Positions 1 through 6,665 of a stretch of DNA of 16,311 bases are shown piece after piece. Position 1 is the first letter of the stretch. Every line of letters starts with the position of its first letter. The stretch comes from DATHWB01 sp046565785 (lineage in GTDB: Bacteria; Actinomycetota; Acidimicrobiia; Spongiisociales; ZC4RG35): the NCBI GenBank assembly GCA_046565785.1, contig JBKHXZ010000151.1:1-16311 (forward strand), written 5' to 3'. Made by a program: the position numbers and the translations under genes. The notes under the pieces are model-generated. The model was not told the origin of the DNA and did not search any database. It was given only the letters and a program-made list of their open reading frames with translations.

Positions 1-1
1 G

Positions 2-904
2 GCTCCGGCGTATTGGCTGATCGTGGCGGCGGCGTTGGTGGGCGGGATCGCCCAGGCGATGGCGAACCCCGCCACCAACAAGCTGATCGCGCTTCACGTC
101 GAACCGGGTCGGCGGGGGGTGATCACCGGCATCAAACAGTCGGGGGTTACCGCCGCCTCCGCGCTCGGCGGGGCTCTGCTGCCGCCGGTGACGATTTTCG
201 CCGGGTGGCGATGGGCGGTGGCATTGTTCGCACTGATCGCCACCGTCGGCGGCGTGCTGTCTCTGCTGATCCCGTCGGATCCACCCGGACACACGACGGT
301 GGCAGGGACAGATAGGGGTCCGGTCGACCCCTATATCTATCGGGTGGCCGGGTACGGCTTCATCCTCGGGGCAGCCGGGACGGCGATCTTCACCTTTCTT
401 CCCTTGTACGCCGAGGAGTCCCTGGGTCTGGGACCGGCATCAGCCGGTTTGGCGGTCACCGTCACCGGCGTGTCCGGCGTGATCGGTCGAATCGCCTGGG
501 GAAGATTCGCCAAAGTCCGGTTCGGGACCTGGCGTTCACTCGAATACATCGCCGTGCTGGCTGCCACCGCGGCCGCCGTCCTGGTATTCGCACAGGAGTT
601 GCCTGCGCTGGTCTGGGTAGCGGCGGTGCTCACCGGGTTCTCGGCCAGCGCCTGGAATTCGGTGGGGATGCTGGCGGTGATCGAAACCTCGACGCCCGCC
701 CAGGCCGGGCGGGCGTCGGGGGTGGTGTTGTTCGGTTTCCTGGCCGGACTGGGCCTCGGTGCACCGACGTTCGGGTTCGCAGTCGATCGGCTCGGCACCT
801 ACGGCCCCGGCTGGACCGCGGTCGGCGTGGCGTTCCTCCTCGCCCTGGTGGTGATGCGGGTGGGCTCGGCCGTCAGGCCGTCGGTACCCCGGCCCACCGG
901 GTGA
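2..904 (+). CDS. MFS transporter, 5'-truncated by the window edge
   Basis: This is the C-terminal 300 residues of a major facilitator superfamily permease, an inner-membrane secondary transporter whose substrate cannot be read from the sequence. The reading frame is open from the first bases of the window, so the true start lies upstream; an internal GTG at 23 is not a convincing start. Nine hydrophobic segments are visible and fit TM4 to TM12. The stretch with GRRGVITGIKQSG followed by GWRWAVALF is the typical start of TM5 and the TM5-TM6 turn. A hydrophilic loop near residues 88-107 separates the two halves, and GRASG near residue 230 precedes TM11. The last 32 bases overlap the 3' end of the convergent VOC gene. 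The superfamily call is firm and the substrate is unknown. Confidence 0.88.
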   Translation, partial: APAYWLIVAAALVGGIAQAMANPATNKLIALHVEPGRRGVITGIKQSGVTAASALGGALLPPVTIFAGWRWAVALFALIATVGGVLSLLIPSDPPGHTTVAGTDRGPVDPYIYRVAGYGFILGAAGTAIFTFLPLYAEESLGLGPASAGLAVTVTGVSGVIGRIAWGRFAKVRFGTWRSLEYIAVLAATAAAVLVFAQELPALVWVAAVLTGFSASAWNSVGMLAVIETSTPAQAGRASGVVLFGFLAGLGLGAPTFGFAVDRLGTYGPGWTAVGVAFLLALVVMRVGSAVRPSVPRPTG

Positions 905-1352
905 GTTCGGCCTCCAGGTCGAGCCGCTCGGTGACGGCCTTCGACTCGTGCTCCCCCCAAGCTTCGCGAGGGAGCATCCACATGACTTCGAACTCGTTGC
1001 CGTCCGGGTCCACGCCGTAGACGCTCTTGGTGGCGCCGTGAGACGATTCGCCGGTGAGGGCACCGGCTGCGGCTAGTTCGCGACGGGTGACCTCGAGTTC
1101 CTCGATGGTCGGGACCTGCCAGGCGAGGTGGTATAGGCCTACCTGGCCGCGGCTGCGTGGTGCGGCGGCGGTTCCGAGGCCGAACAGCCCGAGGTCGTGG
1201 TGGTTGTCGGAGCCGGACGCGCGTAGGAAGGCTGCGTTGGCCCTCGGTTCGGTGGCGATGACCTCGAATCCGAACACGCCCGTGTAGAAGTCGACGGCGC
1301 GTTGGAGATCGGAGACGAACAGCACGGCGTGGTTGAGGCGGTTGATGCGCAT
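873..1352 (-). CDS. VOC-family (glyoxalase/extradiol dioxygenase-like) protein
   Basis: A 159-residue vicinal oxygen chelate protein. It has two beta-alpha-beta-beta-beta modules, roughly residues 5-60 and 70-125. The family's metal-ligand positions look intact: His8 in LNHAVLFV, His75 in YHLAWQV and Glu122 in DPDGNEFEVMW. Members include catechol 2,3-dioxygenases, glyoxalases and resistance proteins; the YHLAWQV and DPDGNEFEV forms resemble the catechol-2,3-dioxygenase-like branch, but the substrate is unknown. The ATG start is preceded by AAGGAA (1359-1364) at a workable distance. It lies 81 bases downstream of yceI on the same strand, with a strong hairpin between them, so it may be co-transcribed at reduced level. 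Its 3' end overlaps the MFS gene by 32 bases. The roughly 30 residues after the second module (PREAWGEHE onward) are a family-typical tail. Confidence 0.87.
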   Translation of the reverse strand: MRINRLNHAVLFVSDLQRAVDFYTGVFGFEVIATEPRANAAFLRASGSDNHHDLGLFGLGTAAAPRSRGQVGLYHLAWQVPTIEELEVTRRELAAAGALTGESSHGATKSVYGVDPDGNEFEVMWMLPREAWGEHESKAVTERLDLEAELTRWAGVPTA

Positions 1353-1376
1353 GGGGGATTCCTTTCTGAAACGGGA

Positions 1377-1410
1377 TCGGCCCCGACCCGGGGAGGCGGG
1401 ACGGGGCCGA
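1377..1410 (-). terminator. Strong GC hairpin between yceI and the VOC gene
   Basis: A perfect 9-bp inverted repeat, TCGGCCCCG (1377-1385) with CGGGGCCGA (1402-1410). It continues past an A/A mismatch into CCCG/CGGG (1387-1390 and 1397-1400) around a six-base loop. Only a short T run follows on the minus strand, so it could be a leaky terminator, an attenuator or an mRNA-stabilising structure separating yceI from the downstream VOC gene. Confidence 0.5.
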
Positions 1411-1433
1411 CAGGTCGTGAGCTGGGAGGGCGC

Positions 1434-1985
1434 TCAGGCCTTGGCGGCCTGCACCTCGAGCTCGATGGTGACTTCTTTGGACACCAGCACGCCACCCGCC
1501 TCGAGCGGGGCGTTCCAGGTCAGGCCCCAGTCTTCGCGGTTGATCTTGGTGGACGCCTCGAGCATCGCCTTGGCGTTACCCCACGGATCGTTGATGATCC
1601 CGAGATAGGTGGTGTCGAGTGTCACGGGCTTGGTCACATCCTTGATGGTCAGGTCGCCGGTGATCTCGTACTTGCCGTCACCGAGCTCTTCGATCTTGTT
1701 GCTCGTGAACTTCATGGTTGGGAAGTTCTCGACGTCGAAGAAGTCGCCCGAACGCAGGTGGTTGTCACGGTCGGTGGTGCCGGTGTTCACCGATGAGGTG
1801 TCGATCGACACGTCGATCTTCGATTGGGTGAGGTCTTCGGCAACTTCCACGGTCCCGGCAAAGGACTCGAACTGGCCGCGCACCTTGGCGGCAACCAGGT
1901 GACGGGCAACGAACCCGACGCGGGTGTGGGTGGGATCCAAGGTCCAGGTGCCGGCCTCTGGCTTGGTGATGGTCTGTGTCGTCAT
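1434..1985 (-). CDS. YceI-family polyisoprenoid-binding-like protein
   Basis: A 183-residue YceI-domain protein, full length for the family. These are lipocalin-like beta barrels that bind isoprenoid chains or other amphiphiles. Recognisable family blocks are WTLDPTHTRVGF (14-25), the central RDNHLRSGDFFDVENFP (73-89) with MKFTS (91-95), ITGDLTIKDVTKPV (108-121) and the C-terminal INREDWGLTWN (148-158). No signal peptide is present, so it should be cytoplasmic, unlike E. coli YceI. The ATG at 1985 is preceded by AAGGAG (1993-1998), seven bases away, which settles the start. A near-consensus promoter lies upstream (2030-2058), overlapped by a candidate operator. The divergent MarR gene is the obvious candidate regulator. 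The ligand is unknown. Confidence 0.93.
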   Translation of the reverse strand: MTTQTITKPEAGTWTLDPTHTRVGFVARHLVAAKVRGQFESFAGTVEVAEDLTQSKIDVSIDTSSVNTGTTDRDNHLRSGDFFDVENFPTMKFTSNKIEELGDGKYEITGDLTIKDVTKPVTLDTTYLGIINDPWGNAKAMLEASTKINREDWGLTWNAPLEAGGVLVSKEVTIELEVQAAKA

Positions 1986-2010
1986 CGCAGCGCTCCTTTA
2001 CAAGTCACTA

Positions 2011-2024
2011 TTTGACTGCTCAAG
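2011..2024. promoter_or_regulatory. Candidate MarR operator 2 (TTGA-N4-TCAA)
   Basis: The inverted repeat TTGA-CTGC-TCAA (2012-2023) has the same half-site and spacing as the one at 2046-2059, with centres 35 bases apart. It sits on the predicted yceI transcription start (near 2023), where a bound dimer would block initiation. An overlapping AGTCA-N5-TGACT pair (2003-2017) makes the exact site boundaries uncertain. Confidence 0.45.
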
Positions 2025-2029
2025 CATTA

Positions 2030-2058
2030 AATCTACGACAAGATGGTTGATCTGTCAA
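2030..2058 (-). promoter_or_regulatory. yceI promoter, TTGACA-17-TAGATT
   Basis: On the minus strand a perfect -35 box TTGACA (2058 down to 2053) is followed after exactly 17 bases by TAGATT (2035 down to 2030). Transcription would start near 2023, giving a leader of about 38 bases that contains the AAGGAG ribosome site. This is one of the few promoters in the window with both boxes recognisable. Confidence 0.7.
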
Positions 2059-2059
2059 C
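2046..2059. promoter_or_regulatory. Candidate MarR operator 1 (GTTGA-N4-TCAAC)
   Basis: A perfect inverted repeat, GTTGA (2046-2050) and TCAAC (2055-2059), with a four-base spacer. It covers the yceI -35 box and ends three bases before the marR -35 box, so one bound dimer could affect both divergent promoters. Position and symmetry suggest autoregulation by the adjacent MarR protein. This is inference from layout. Confidence 0.5.
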
Positions 2060-2061
2060 TA

Positions 2062-2090
2062 TTGATTTCGCAACTTCTTTCTCGTACAAT
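2062..2090 (+). promoter_or_regulatory. marR promoter, TTGATT-17-TACAAT, probably leaderless
   Basis: TTGATT (2062-2067) and TACAAT (2085-2090) are separated by 17 bases. The expected start point, about seven bases after the -10 box, is the A of the marR ATG at 2097. The transcript is therefore likely leaderless. A GGAGG at 2091-2095 would lie outside such an RNA and is in any case only one base from the ATG, too close to act normally. Confidence 0.65.
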
Positions 2091-2096
2091 GGAGGT

Positions 2097-2564
2097 ATGC
2101 ACGTCACCACCACCGAACTCGAACGCGCCGCCGCGGTGTGCGACGAGTCCGCTATCCACGCCTACGGCGTGATGGTGGAAGCGATGACGCGCCTCAACCG
2201 CTCGTTCGACCGGCAGCTGCGGTCCGAGAGCGGGATCACCCTCGCCTGGTTCGAAGCACTCCTCCGGATCGGAAGGCATGGTGGTTCGATGACAATGAGC
2301 GAACTAGCCAATCAGCTATCCCTCACCAACGGCGGTGTCACCCGCCTCGTCGACAAGATGGCTGAGGCCGGATACCTCCGACGCGAGGCGTGTGCTCACG
2401 ACCGCCGCATCTCCTACGCCACCCTCACCGAGGCCGGTGTGGCCAAGTGGCACGAAGCCAGCCTTCTGCACCTCGACGACCTCGACCGCCAGTTCATCTC
2501 CCGCATGACCCCGGAGGAACTCGACACGGTCGTCCGAGTCATGGACCGAATCCGCCAAGCCTGA
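2097..2564 (+). CDS. MarR-family transcriptional regulator
   Basis: A 155-residue MarR-type winged-helix regulator, usual length. The helix-turn-helix covers about residues 66-91 (MTMSELANQLSLTNGGVTRLVDKM) and the wing about 92-112 with the characteristic DRR at 102-104. Helices at both ends form the dimer interface. MarR proteins are dimers that bind short palindromes and usually release DNA when a small phenolic or lipophilic ligand or oxidation is sensed. I chose ATG 2097 over the in-frame ATG at 2043 because the latter lies inside the operator and promoter. The TACAAT box six bases upstream of 2097 also fits a leaderless start. Divergent yceI and the VOC gene are the likely targets. Cys15 and Cys99 are present, but redox sensing is only a possibility. 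Confidence 0.92.
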   Translation: MHVTTTELERAAAVCDESAIHAYGVMVEAMTRLNRSFDRQLRSESGITLAWFEALLRIGRHGGSMTMSELANQLSLTNGGVTRLVDKMAEAGYLRREACAHDRRISYATLTEAGVAKWHEASLLHLDDLDRQFISRMTPEELDTVVRVMDRIRQA

Positions 2565-2578
2565 CAAAGCGTTCCCGC

Positions 2579-2760
2579 GGAGCGCAGCGATGGGGAGATA
2601 ATGAGGAGGTTCTTCTCTTCCTTCATCCCCCCGTTCTTGGGGGACTGAAGGGACGCGCATCGGACCTTCGAAGGGGGGATGTGAGCGAAGCGAACTCGTT
2701 GGTTCACTTCGTCTGCGGACTGCCCCCTTTGCGGATTTCTCATCCCCACGCTGCGCTCGG
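2579..2760. repeat. Long inverted repeat enclosing repeat copy A
   Basis: The left arm GAGCGCAGCGATGGGGA (about 2580-2596) and the right arm TCCCCACGCTGCGCTC (about 2743-2758) are complementary over 16 bases with a single bulged A. They enclose about 150 bases holding repeat copy A. The whole gene-free stretch 2565-2892 contains this structure plus copy B and then a GC-rich run to the permease stop; I see no coding region or tRNA in it. The convergent marR and permease genes end on either side, so a transcription-ending or RNA-folding role is plausible. Confidence 0.5.
2627..2703 (+). repeat. Dispersed repeat, copy A
   Basis: A C6-GTTCTT-G5 stem-loop (2627-2643) is followed about 30 bases later by GGGGGGATGT, GAGCGAAGCGA, then CTCGTTGGT (2673-2703). 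The 17-base word TCCCCCCGTTCTTGGGG recurs exactly at 10730-10746, and the GAGCG word recurs at 2801, 10765 and, inverted, near 16240. The sequence after GGT (TTCAC) also partly matches the other copies. Confidence 0.7.
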
Positions 2761-2767
2761 AGGGACA

Positions 2768-2833
2768 GGTCCGCCTCTGGCGGACCAGGGGGCATCGCGA
2801 GCGAAGCGAGCTCGTTGGTCCAGCTTGTTCGCC
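2768..2833 (+). repeat. Dispersed repeat, copy B
   Basis: A perfect 8-bp stem GGTCCGCC/GGCGGACC with loop TCT (2768-2786) is directly followed by GGGGGCATCGC, GAGCGAAGCGA, then GCTCGTTGGTCCA (2788-2822). The hairpin sequence differs from copies A and C, but the order hairpin then GAGCGAAGCGA word is the same. Bases 2823-2833 partly match the inverted copy D after its GGTCCA. Confidence 0.65.
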
Positions 2834-2892
2834 CTCAGGGGGCTTCGGCCTGGAAGGAGGAGTAGGAGGGGCCGTCGGCGACCGGAAAGGCA

Positions 2893-5400
2893 CTACTCGT
2901 AGGCGACGGCTTCGAGGATGTCGAGGCGGGAGGCGCGGCGGGCAGGGTAGGTGGCGGCGAGGATGCCGAGGGCGGCGGCGACCAGGAGCCACCAAACGAG
3001 CTGGCCCGCCGGCAAGGAGAGGCGCAGCTCGTCGCCGATCGCATAGACGACCGCCACCCCGAACAGGATGCCGATCACCGTTCCCAGCACCCCACCGAAC
3101 ACGGCGATCACCACCGCCTCCCACCGAATCATTCGGCGCACCTGCCGCCGGTTCATGCCGATCGCCCGCAGCAGTCCGATCTCCCGAGTGCGCTCGACCA
3201 CCGACAAGAGCAGGGTGCCGACCACTCCCAGTGTGCCGATCACCACCGACACCGCCAGCAGTGCGTAGAGGAGGTTGACGATCCCGCCGATCTGACCGGT
3301 GGCCTCGTCCCGGAATCCGTCCTGGTCCTGCAACTGGATGGACGGAAAGTCGGCGACGGCAGCCTCCACGGCCGCGAACCCGGCGTCGACATCGACTCCC
3401 GGCGCGAACCGAACCAGCACCTGCGAGTCGAGGCGTTCGGAAAACATGTCCTCGAACGCCACCATCGAGACCAGGAATGCGTTGGGGTTGGACTCGTAGA
3501 TCGCTACCACCTCCAACTGGCGATCGCCGCCGACTGGCGCGGTCACTGTGATCGTCTCGCCGATCGCAGGCGTGTCGTCATCGGCCCGGACCGCGATCCG
3601 CCCCGGGCCGAGATCCTCCAACACCCCCTCCGTCACCTGGAACGAGAGCAGATCGAAGACTTCGGGGGTCACGCCACCGACGACTCGAGATCGTTCACCC
3701 AACAGAACCTCACCTTGCCGGACCCGACCGACGGCGCCGACCTCGTCCAGGGCGTCGATCGCTGCAGCGACTTCGGGACTGACGCCGAGTGAACTGAAGC
3801 CGGTGGGAGCGACGATGAGATCTGCCCGGAAGCGGTCTTCGATCAGGGCGTCGGCGGTGGTACGGGCGCTGTCGGCGAGAATGGCGACCAAACCGACGAG
3901 TGCCAGGCTGATCATCAGGGCGGAGGCGGTCAGTCCCGTGCGGCGAGGGCTGCGCATGGCGTTCTCCCGTGCCAGTACCCCGGCCACGGCCCCCGTGGCA
4001 GCAGCCGGGCGGCCGAGGACCCCCGCCACCGGACGGGCGATCACCGCGGCCAGCACAGCGACTCCAACGAACAACATCACCGCACCGGCGCCAACCAGCC
4101 AGAGGTCGTCGACGAACGGCAGGTCGGCGAAAAGCCCGAGCAACATCGAAACCGCCCCCAGCCCCGCGAGCGGCCCCCCGACCCGGAGCCGGCCACGGAG
4201 GGCCCTACGACCCGGTGGAGCGAATCCCTCCCGCATCGCCTCGATCGGACTCACACGTGCAGCCTTCAACGCCGGGATCACCGCGGCTGCGGCAGTAACG
4301 GCGATACCGGTGGCGAGACCCAGGGCGATGGCGTTCGACGACACCTGGAGCGGCCCGGGAGGCAACGGAATGGCGGCGGCGTCGAAGGCGGTGCGAATCA
4401 ACGACGCCAGCCCCACCCCACCCACCGCTCCGATCGCCGACGCCAGGACAGAGATCACCGCCGCCTCGGCCAGCATCAGGTTGCGGATCTGTCCGGCGGT
4501 GGCGCCGATGGCGCGCAAGACGGCCAGCTCCCGGGTGCGCTGGGCGATGGTCACTCGAAAGATGTTCGAGATCACGAACGTCCCCACGAATAGCGCCACC
4601 CCGGCAAAGACCAGGACGAAGGTCCGAATGAACCCGATCGCGTCCTGAAAACCCTCCACCTGCTGTCGGGCGAGGTCGTCGGCTCCGATCGCCTCGAATC
4701 CAGGCCCGAGGACGTCCTCGATCCGTTGGGCGACGAGGGCAGTGTCCTCGCCCGCCACCACCTCGAGAGTGGAGTATCGGCCTTCGAGCCCGAACAGTTG
4801 CTGGCCGAGTTCCACCGTGGAGAACACGGTGATGACGCCTCCGGCGGAGGGGGATTCGGCGAAGGTGACGATGCCGCTCACTTCCACCTCGGTCGGTGCA
4901 CCCAACCCGACCACCACCAGCCGGTCGCCGACCTCGATGTTTTCCTTGGTGGCGGTCGCCGCGTCGACGGCAACCTGGCCGAGACCGGTCGGCGGAATAC
5001 CTGTCCGAATCTCGGCGATGGAGGGAACTTCCGGCCAGGTCAAGGAGAGGATGGGTGGTCCAGCCGATTCGATCGGCTCCCCGTCCGGACCCTCCAAGGA
5101 GAGAAAACCGGTGACCGAGCCCTGCGCTTGTTCAACCCCCTTGACACCTCGGACCACGTCCAGAATCGATGCGTCGACCGGGTCGGGGATCGAGAAGCTC
5201 AGGTCGTCGTCGATCTCGCTTCGCACCTGGATGTCGAAGCCGGCGAACGAATCCTCGAAAATCGATTCGAACGAAGAGCTCAAAGTGTCGGTGAAGACGA
5301 GTGTCGCCACCACGAACGCGACCGAGAACGTGACGACGAGTCCACTGATCACGAGCCTCGCCCGATGGCCGAGCGCACCCTTGACGGCCGCGCGCCACAT
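2893..5400 (-). CDS. ABC transporter permease, tandem FtsX/MacB type
   Basis: An 835-residue permease of the FtsX superfamily, the membrane partner of the ATPase encoded just upstream. After an N-terminal anchor (about 17-37) comes a large extracytoplasmic MacB-like domain (about 40-250). A first FtsX core follows at 253-390, with RTRELAVLRAIGA at 288-300. Next are extra helices around 411-455 and a helix at 490-510 after NAMRSPRRTG. A second soluble domain precedes the second FtsX core at about 703-835, which has the matching ERTREIGLLRAIGM. This duplicated layout of about 10 helices is typical of actinobacterial stand-alone exporters in the LolCE/MacB group. The ATG overlaps the ATPase stop by one base (TGATG), implying coupled translation. 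No membrane-fusion subunit is encoded nearby. The cargo (lipid, peptide or lipoprotein) cannot be told. Confidence 0.92.
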   Translation of the reverse strand: MWRAAVKGALGHRARLVISGLVVTFSVAFVVATLVFTDTLSSSFESIFEDSFAGFDIQVRSEIDDDLSFSIPDPVDASILDVVRGVKGVEQAQGSVTGFLSLEGPDGEPIESAGPPILSLTWPEVPSIAEIRTGIPPTGLGQVAVDAATATKENIEVGDRLVVVGLGAPTEVEVSGIVTFAESPSAGGVITVFSTVELGQQLFGLEGRYSTLEVVAGEDTALVAQRIEDVLGPGFEAIGADDLARQQVEGFQDAIGFIRTFVLVFAGVALFVGTFVISNIFRVTIAQRTRELAVLRAIGATAGQIRNLMLAEAAVISVLASAIGAVGGVGLASLIRTAFDAAAIPLPPGPLQVSSNAIALGLATGIAVTAAAAVIPALKAARVSPIEAMREGFAPPGRRALRGRLRVGGPLAGLGAVSMLLGLFADLPFVDDLWLVGAGAVMLFVGVAVLAAVIARPVAGVLGRPAAATGAVAGVLARENAMRSPRRTGLTASALMISLALVGLVAILADSARTTADALIEDRFRADLIVAPTGFSSLGVSPEVAAAIDALDEVGAVGRVRQGEVLLGERSRVVGGVTPEVFDLLSFQVTEGVLEDLGPGRIAVRADDDTPAIGETITVTAPVGGDRQLEVVAIYESNPNAFLVSMVAFEDMFSERLDSQVLVRFAPGVDVDAGFAAVEAAVADFPSIQLQDQDGFRDEATGQIGGIVNLLYALLAVSVVIGTLGVVGTLLLSVVERTREIGLLRAIGMNRRQVRRMIRWEAVVIAVFGGVLGTVIGILFGVAVVYAIGDELRLSLPAGQLVWWLLVAAALGILAATYPARRASRLDILEAVAYE

Positions 5401-6131
5401 CAGCTGTCCGCGAGCTTGATGCGGTCCAACACGGTGTCGACCGTGGGATCCTCCAACTCGTCCACCACTCGTCCGTCGCTGAGGAACAGCACCCGGTCGG
5501 CGTAGGCAGCGGCGGTGGCGTCATGGGTGACCATCACCACGGTCTGGGCGAACGAGTCGACCGCCGAACGGAGGAATCCCAGGAGTTGGGAACCGGAGCG
5601 GGTGTCGAGGTTTCCGCTCGGCTCGTCGGCGAAGACGATCTCGGGGCGACCGACCAATGCTCGGGCGACCGCCACCCGCTGCTGCTGGCCGCCGGAAAGC
5701 TCCGACGGTCGATGATTCAGACGATCGCCGAGTTGGAGGACGCTCACCACTTCGTCGAACCAGTCGGCATCAGGTCGCCGACCGGCGATGGCGGCCGGCA
5801 GGGCGATGTTCTCTCGGGCATCCAATGTGGGGACGAGGTTGAATGCCTGGAACACGAACCCCATCCGGTCACGTCGAAGGCGGGTCAGTTCGTTGTCGTT
5901 CAAACTACCGAGGTCCGTGTCGCCCAAGAACACCTGGCCGGCGGTGAGGGTGTCGAGTCCCGCCAGGCAGTGGAGAAGAGTGGACTTACCGGAGCCGGAC
6001 GGGCCCATGATCGCCGTGAACCTTCCACGCCGGAAGCCGGCATCCACCCCGTCCAGAGCCCTGACCGCGGTCGGTCCAGACCCATACACCTTGATCGCCC
6101 CGACCGCCCGAGCGGCCATGTCCATCGTCAC
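5400..6131 (-). CDS. ABC transporter ATP-binding protein, MacB/LolD type
   Basis: A 243-residue ATPase powering the adjacent FtsX-type permease. All motifs are intact: Walker A GPSGSGKST (43-51), Q-loop Gln95 in FQAFNL, signature LSGGQQQR (145-152), Walker B IVFADE (165-170), D-loop SGNLD (172-176) and switch His203 in VTHD. The FADEPSGNLD form places it in the MacB/LolD/FtsE-like group that drives mechanotransmission rather than classical import. The frame opens with GTG 6131, with in-frame ATGs at 6125 and 6119. No clear ribosome site separates them, so the start is uncertain by up to four residues. It is first in a two-gene operon and shares one base with the permease ATG. Confidence 0.93.
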   Translation of the reverse strand: MTMDMAARAVGAIKVYGSGPTAVRALDGVDAGFRRGRFTAIMGPSGSGKSTLLHCLAGLDTLTAGQVFLGDTDLGSLNDNELTRLRRDRMGFVFQAFNLVPTLDARENIALPAAIAGRRPDADWFDEVVSVLQLGDRLNHRPSELSGGQQQRVAVARALVGRPEIVFADEPSGNLDTRSGSQLLGFLRSAVDSFAQTVVMVTHDATAAAYADRVLFLSDGRVVDELEDPTVDTVLDRIKLADS

Positions 6132-6179
6132 CGACGGGAGAGTAGGAACGGGCCAGAACTAGTTTGCCTCGCAACGGCC

Positions 6180-6192
6180 CTCCCCAGGGGAG
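6180..6192 (-). terminator. Short palindrome after the trmL stop
   Basis: CTCCCC-A-GGGGAG is a 13-base perfect palindrome three bases past the trmL-like stop codon. It could end or weaken transcription before the ABC operon that begins 48 bases further on. There is no T tract, so the call is weak. Confidence 0.3.
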
Positions 6193-6195
6193 AGG

Positions 6196-6663
6196 TCAGG
6201 TCGCCGAGCCTTGGAAGTGGTTCTGGCGCCAGGCTTCGAAGACGACCACCGCGACCGAGTTCGAAAGGTTGAGCGAACGAACCCCGGGCTGCATGGGGAT
6301 GGTCAACACGGCGTCGACCCGCGGGTCGGCCAGGACGTCGCCGGGGAGACCGACCGATTCGGGGCCGAAGAGGAAGGCGTCGCCGGGAGAGAAGGCGACC
6401 CTGTCATATCGGACGGTTCCCGACTTGGCGAGAGCGAACACCCGTCGGGGTCGCACCGCGGTAAACCACTCGTCGAGGTTCGGGTGGCGGTGCACGGTTG
6501 CCCGATCTCGATAGTCCATGCCCGCCCGTCGCAGGCGGGCGTCGTCCATCTCGAAGCCGAGCGGCTCGATCAGATGAAGTGTCGCTCCGGTATTCGCCGA
6601 CAACCGCATGGCGTTGCCGGTGTTCGGAGGGATCTCCGGGTGGTACAAGACGACGTGGAACAC
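6196..6663 (-). CDS. trmL: TrmL-like tRNA (cytidine/uridine-34)-2'-O-methyltransferase (SPOUT)
   Basis: A 155-residue SPOUT-class methyltransferase, almost the length of E. coli TrmL, which methylates the wobble nucleotide of certain leucine tRNAs using S-adenosylmethionine. Three family motifs are clear: PPNTGNAMRLSANTG (12-26) with Asn14 and Arg20, FGPESVGLP (99-107), and IPMQPGVRSLNLSNSVAV (122-139), which forms the trefoil knot that binds the cofactor. The frame stays open far upstream, but homology begins at FHVVLYHPE, so I place the start at GTG 6663. That start is two bases after the nucS stop (6666), suggesting re-initiation in the same transcript. The nucleotide and tRNA specificity are inferred from the family, not seen. 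A short palindrome follows the stop. Confidence 0.88.
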   Translation of the reverse strand: MFHVVLYHPEIPPNTGNAMRLSANTGATLHLIEPLGFEMDDARLRRAGMDYRDRATVHRHPNLDEWFTAVRPRRVFALAKSGTVRYDRVAFSPGDAFLFGPESVGLPGDVLADPRVDAVLTIPMQPGVRSLNLSNSVAVVVFEAWRQNHFQGSAT

Positions 6664-6665
6664 GA

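Noticed and set aside
2043..2096. Upstream in-frame ATG (2043) as the marR start
   Set aside because: It would place 18 extra codons over the operator and the -35/-10 boxes; family length and the promoter both favour ATG 2097.
2565..2892. CRISPR array or tRNA in the repeat-rich gap
   Set aside because: The repeats are few, unevenly spaced, unequal in sequence and partly in different structural contexts. No cloverleaf with a T-arm GTTCRA motif and acceptor pairing was found.
3548..4648. 366-residue plus-strand frame inside the permease gene
   Set aside because: It is antisense to a clear FtsX permease and is rich in Ser, Arg, Pro and Ala with no domain, as expected of a GC-rich shadow frame.
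6129..6160. Promoter with TACTCT before the ABC ATPase gene
   Set aside because: A possible -10 box lies about seven bases before the GTG, but no -35 box falls at usual spacing (the nearest TTGCGA is 24 bases away), so it was not listed.
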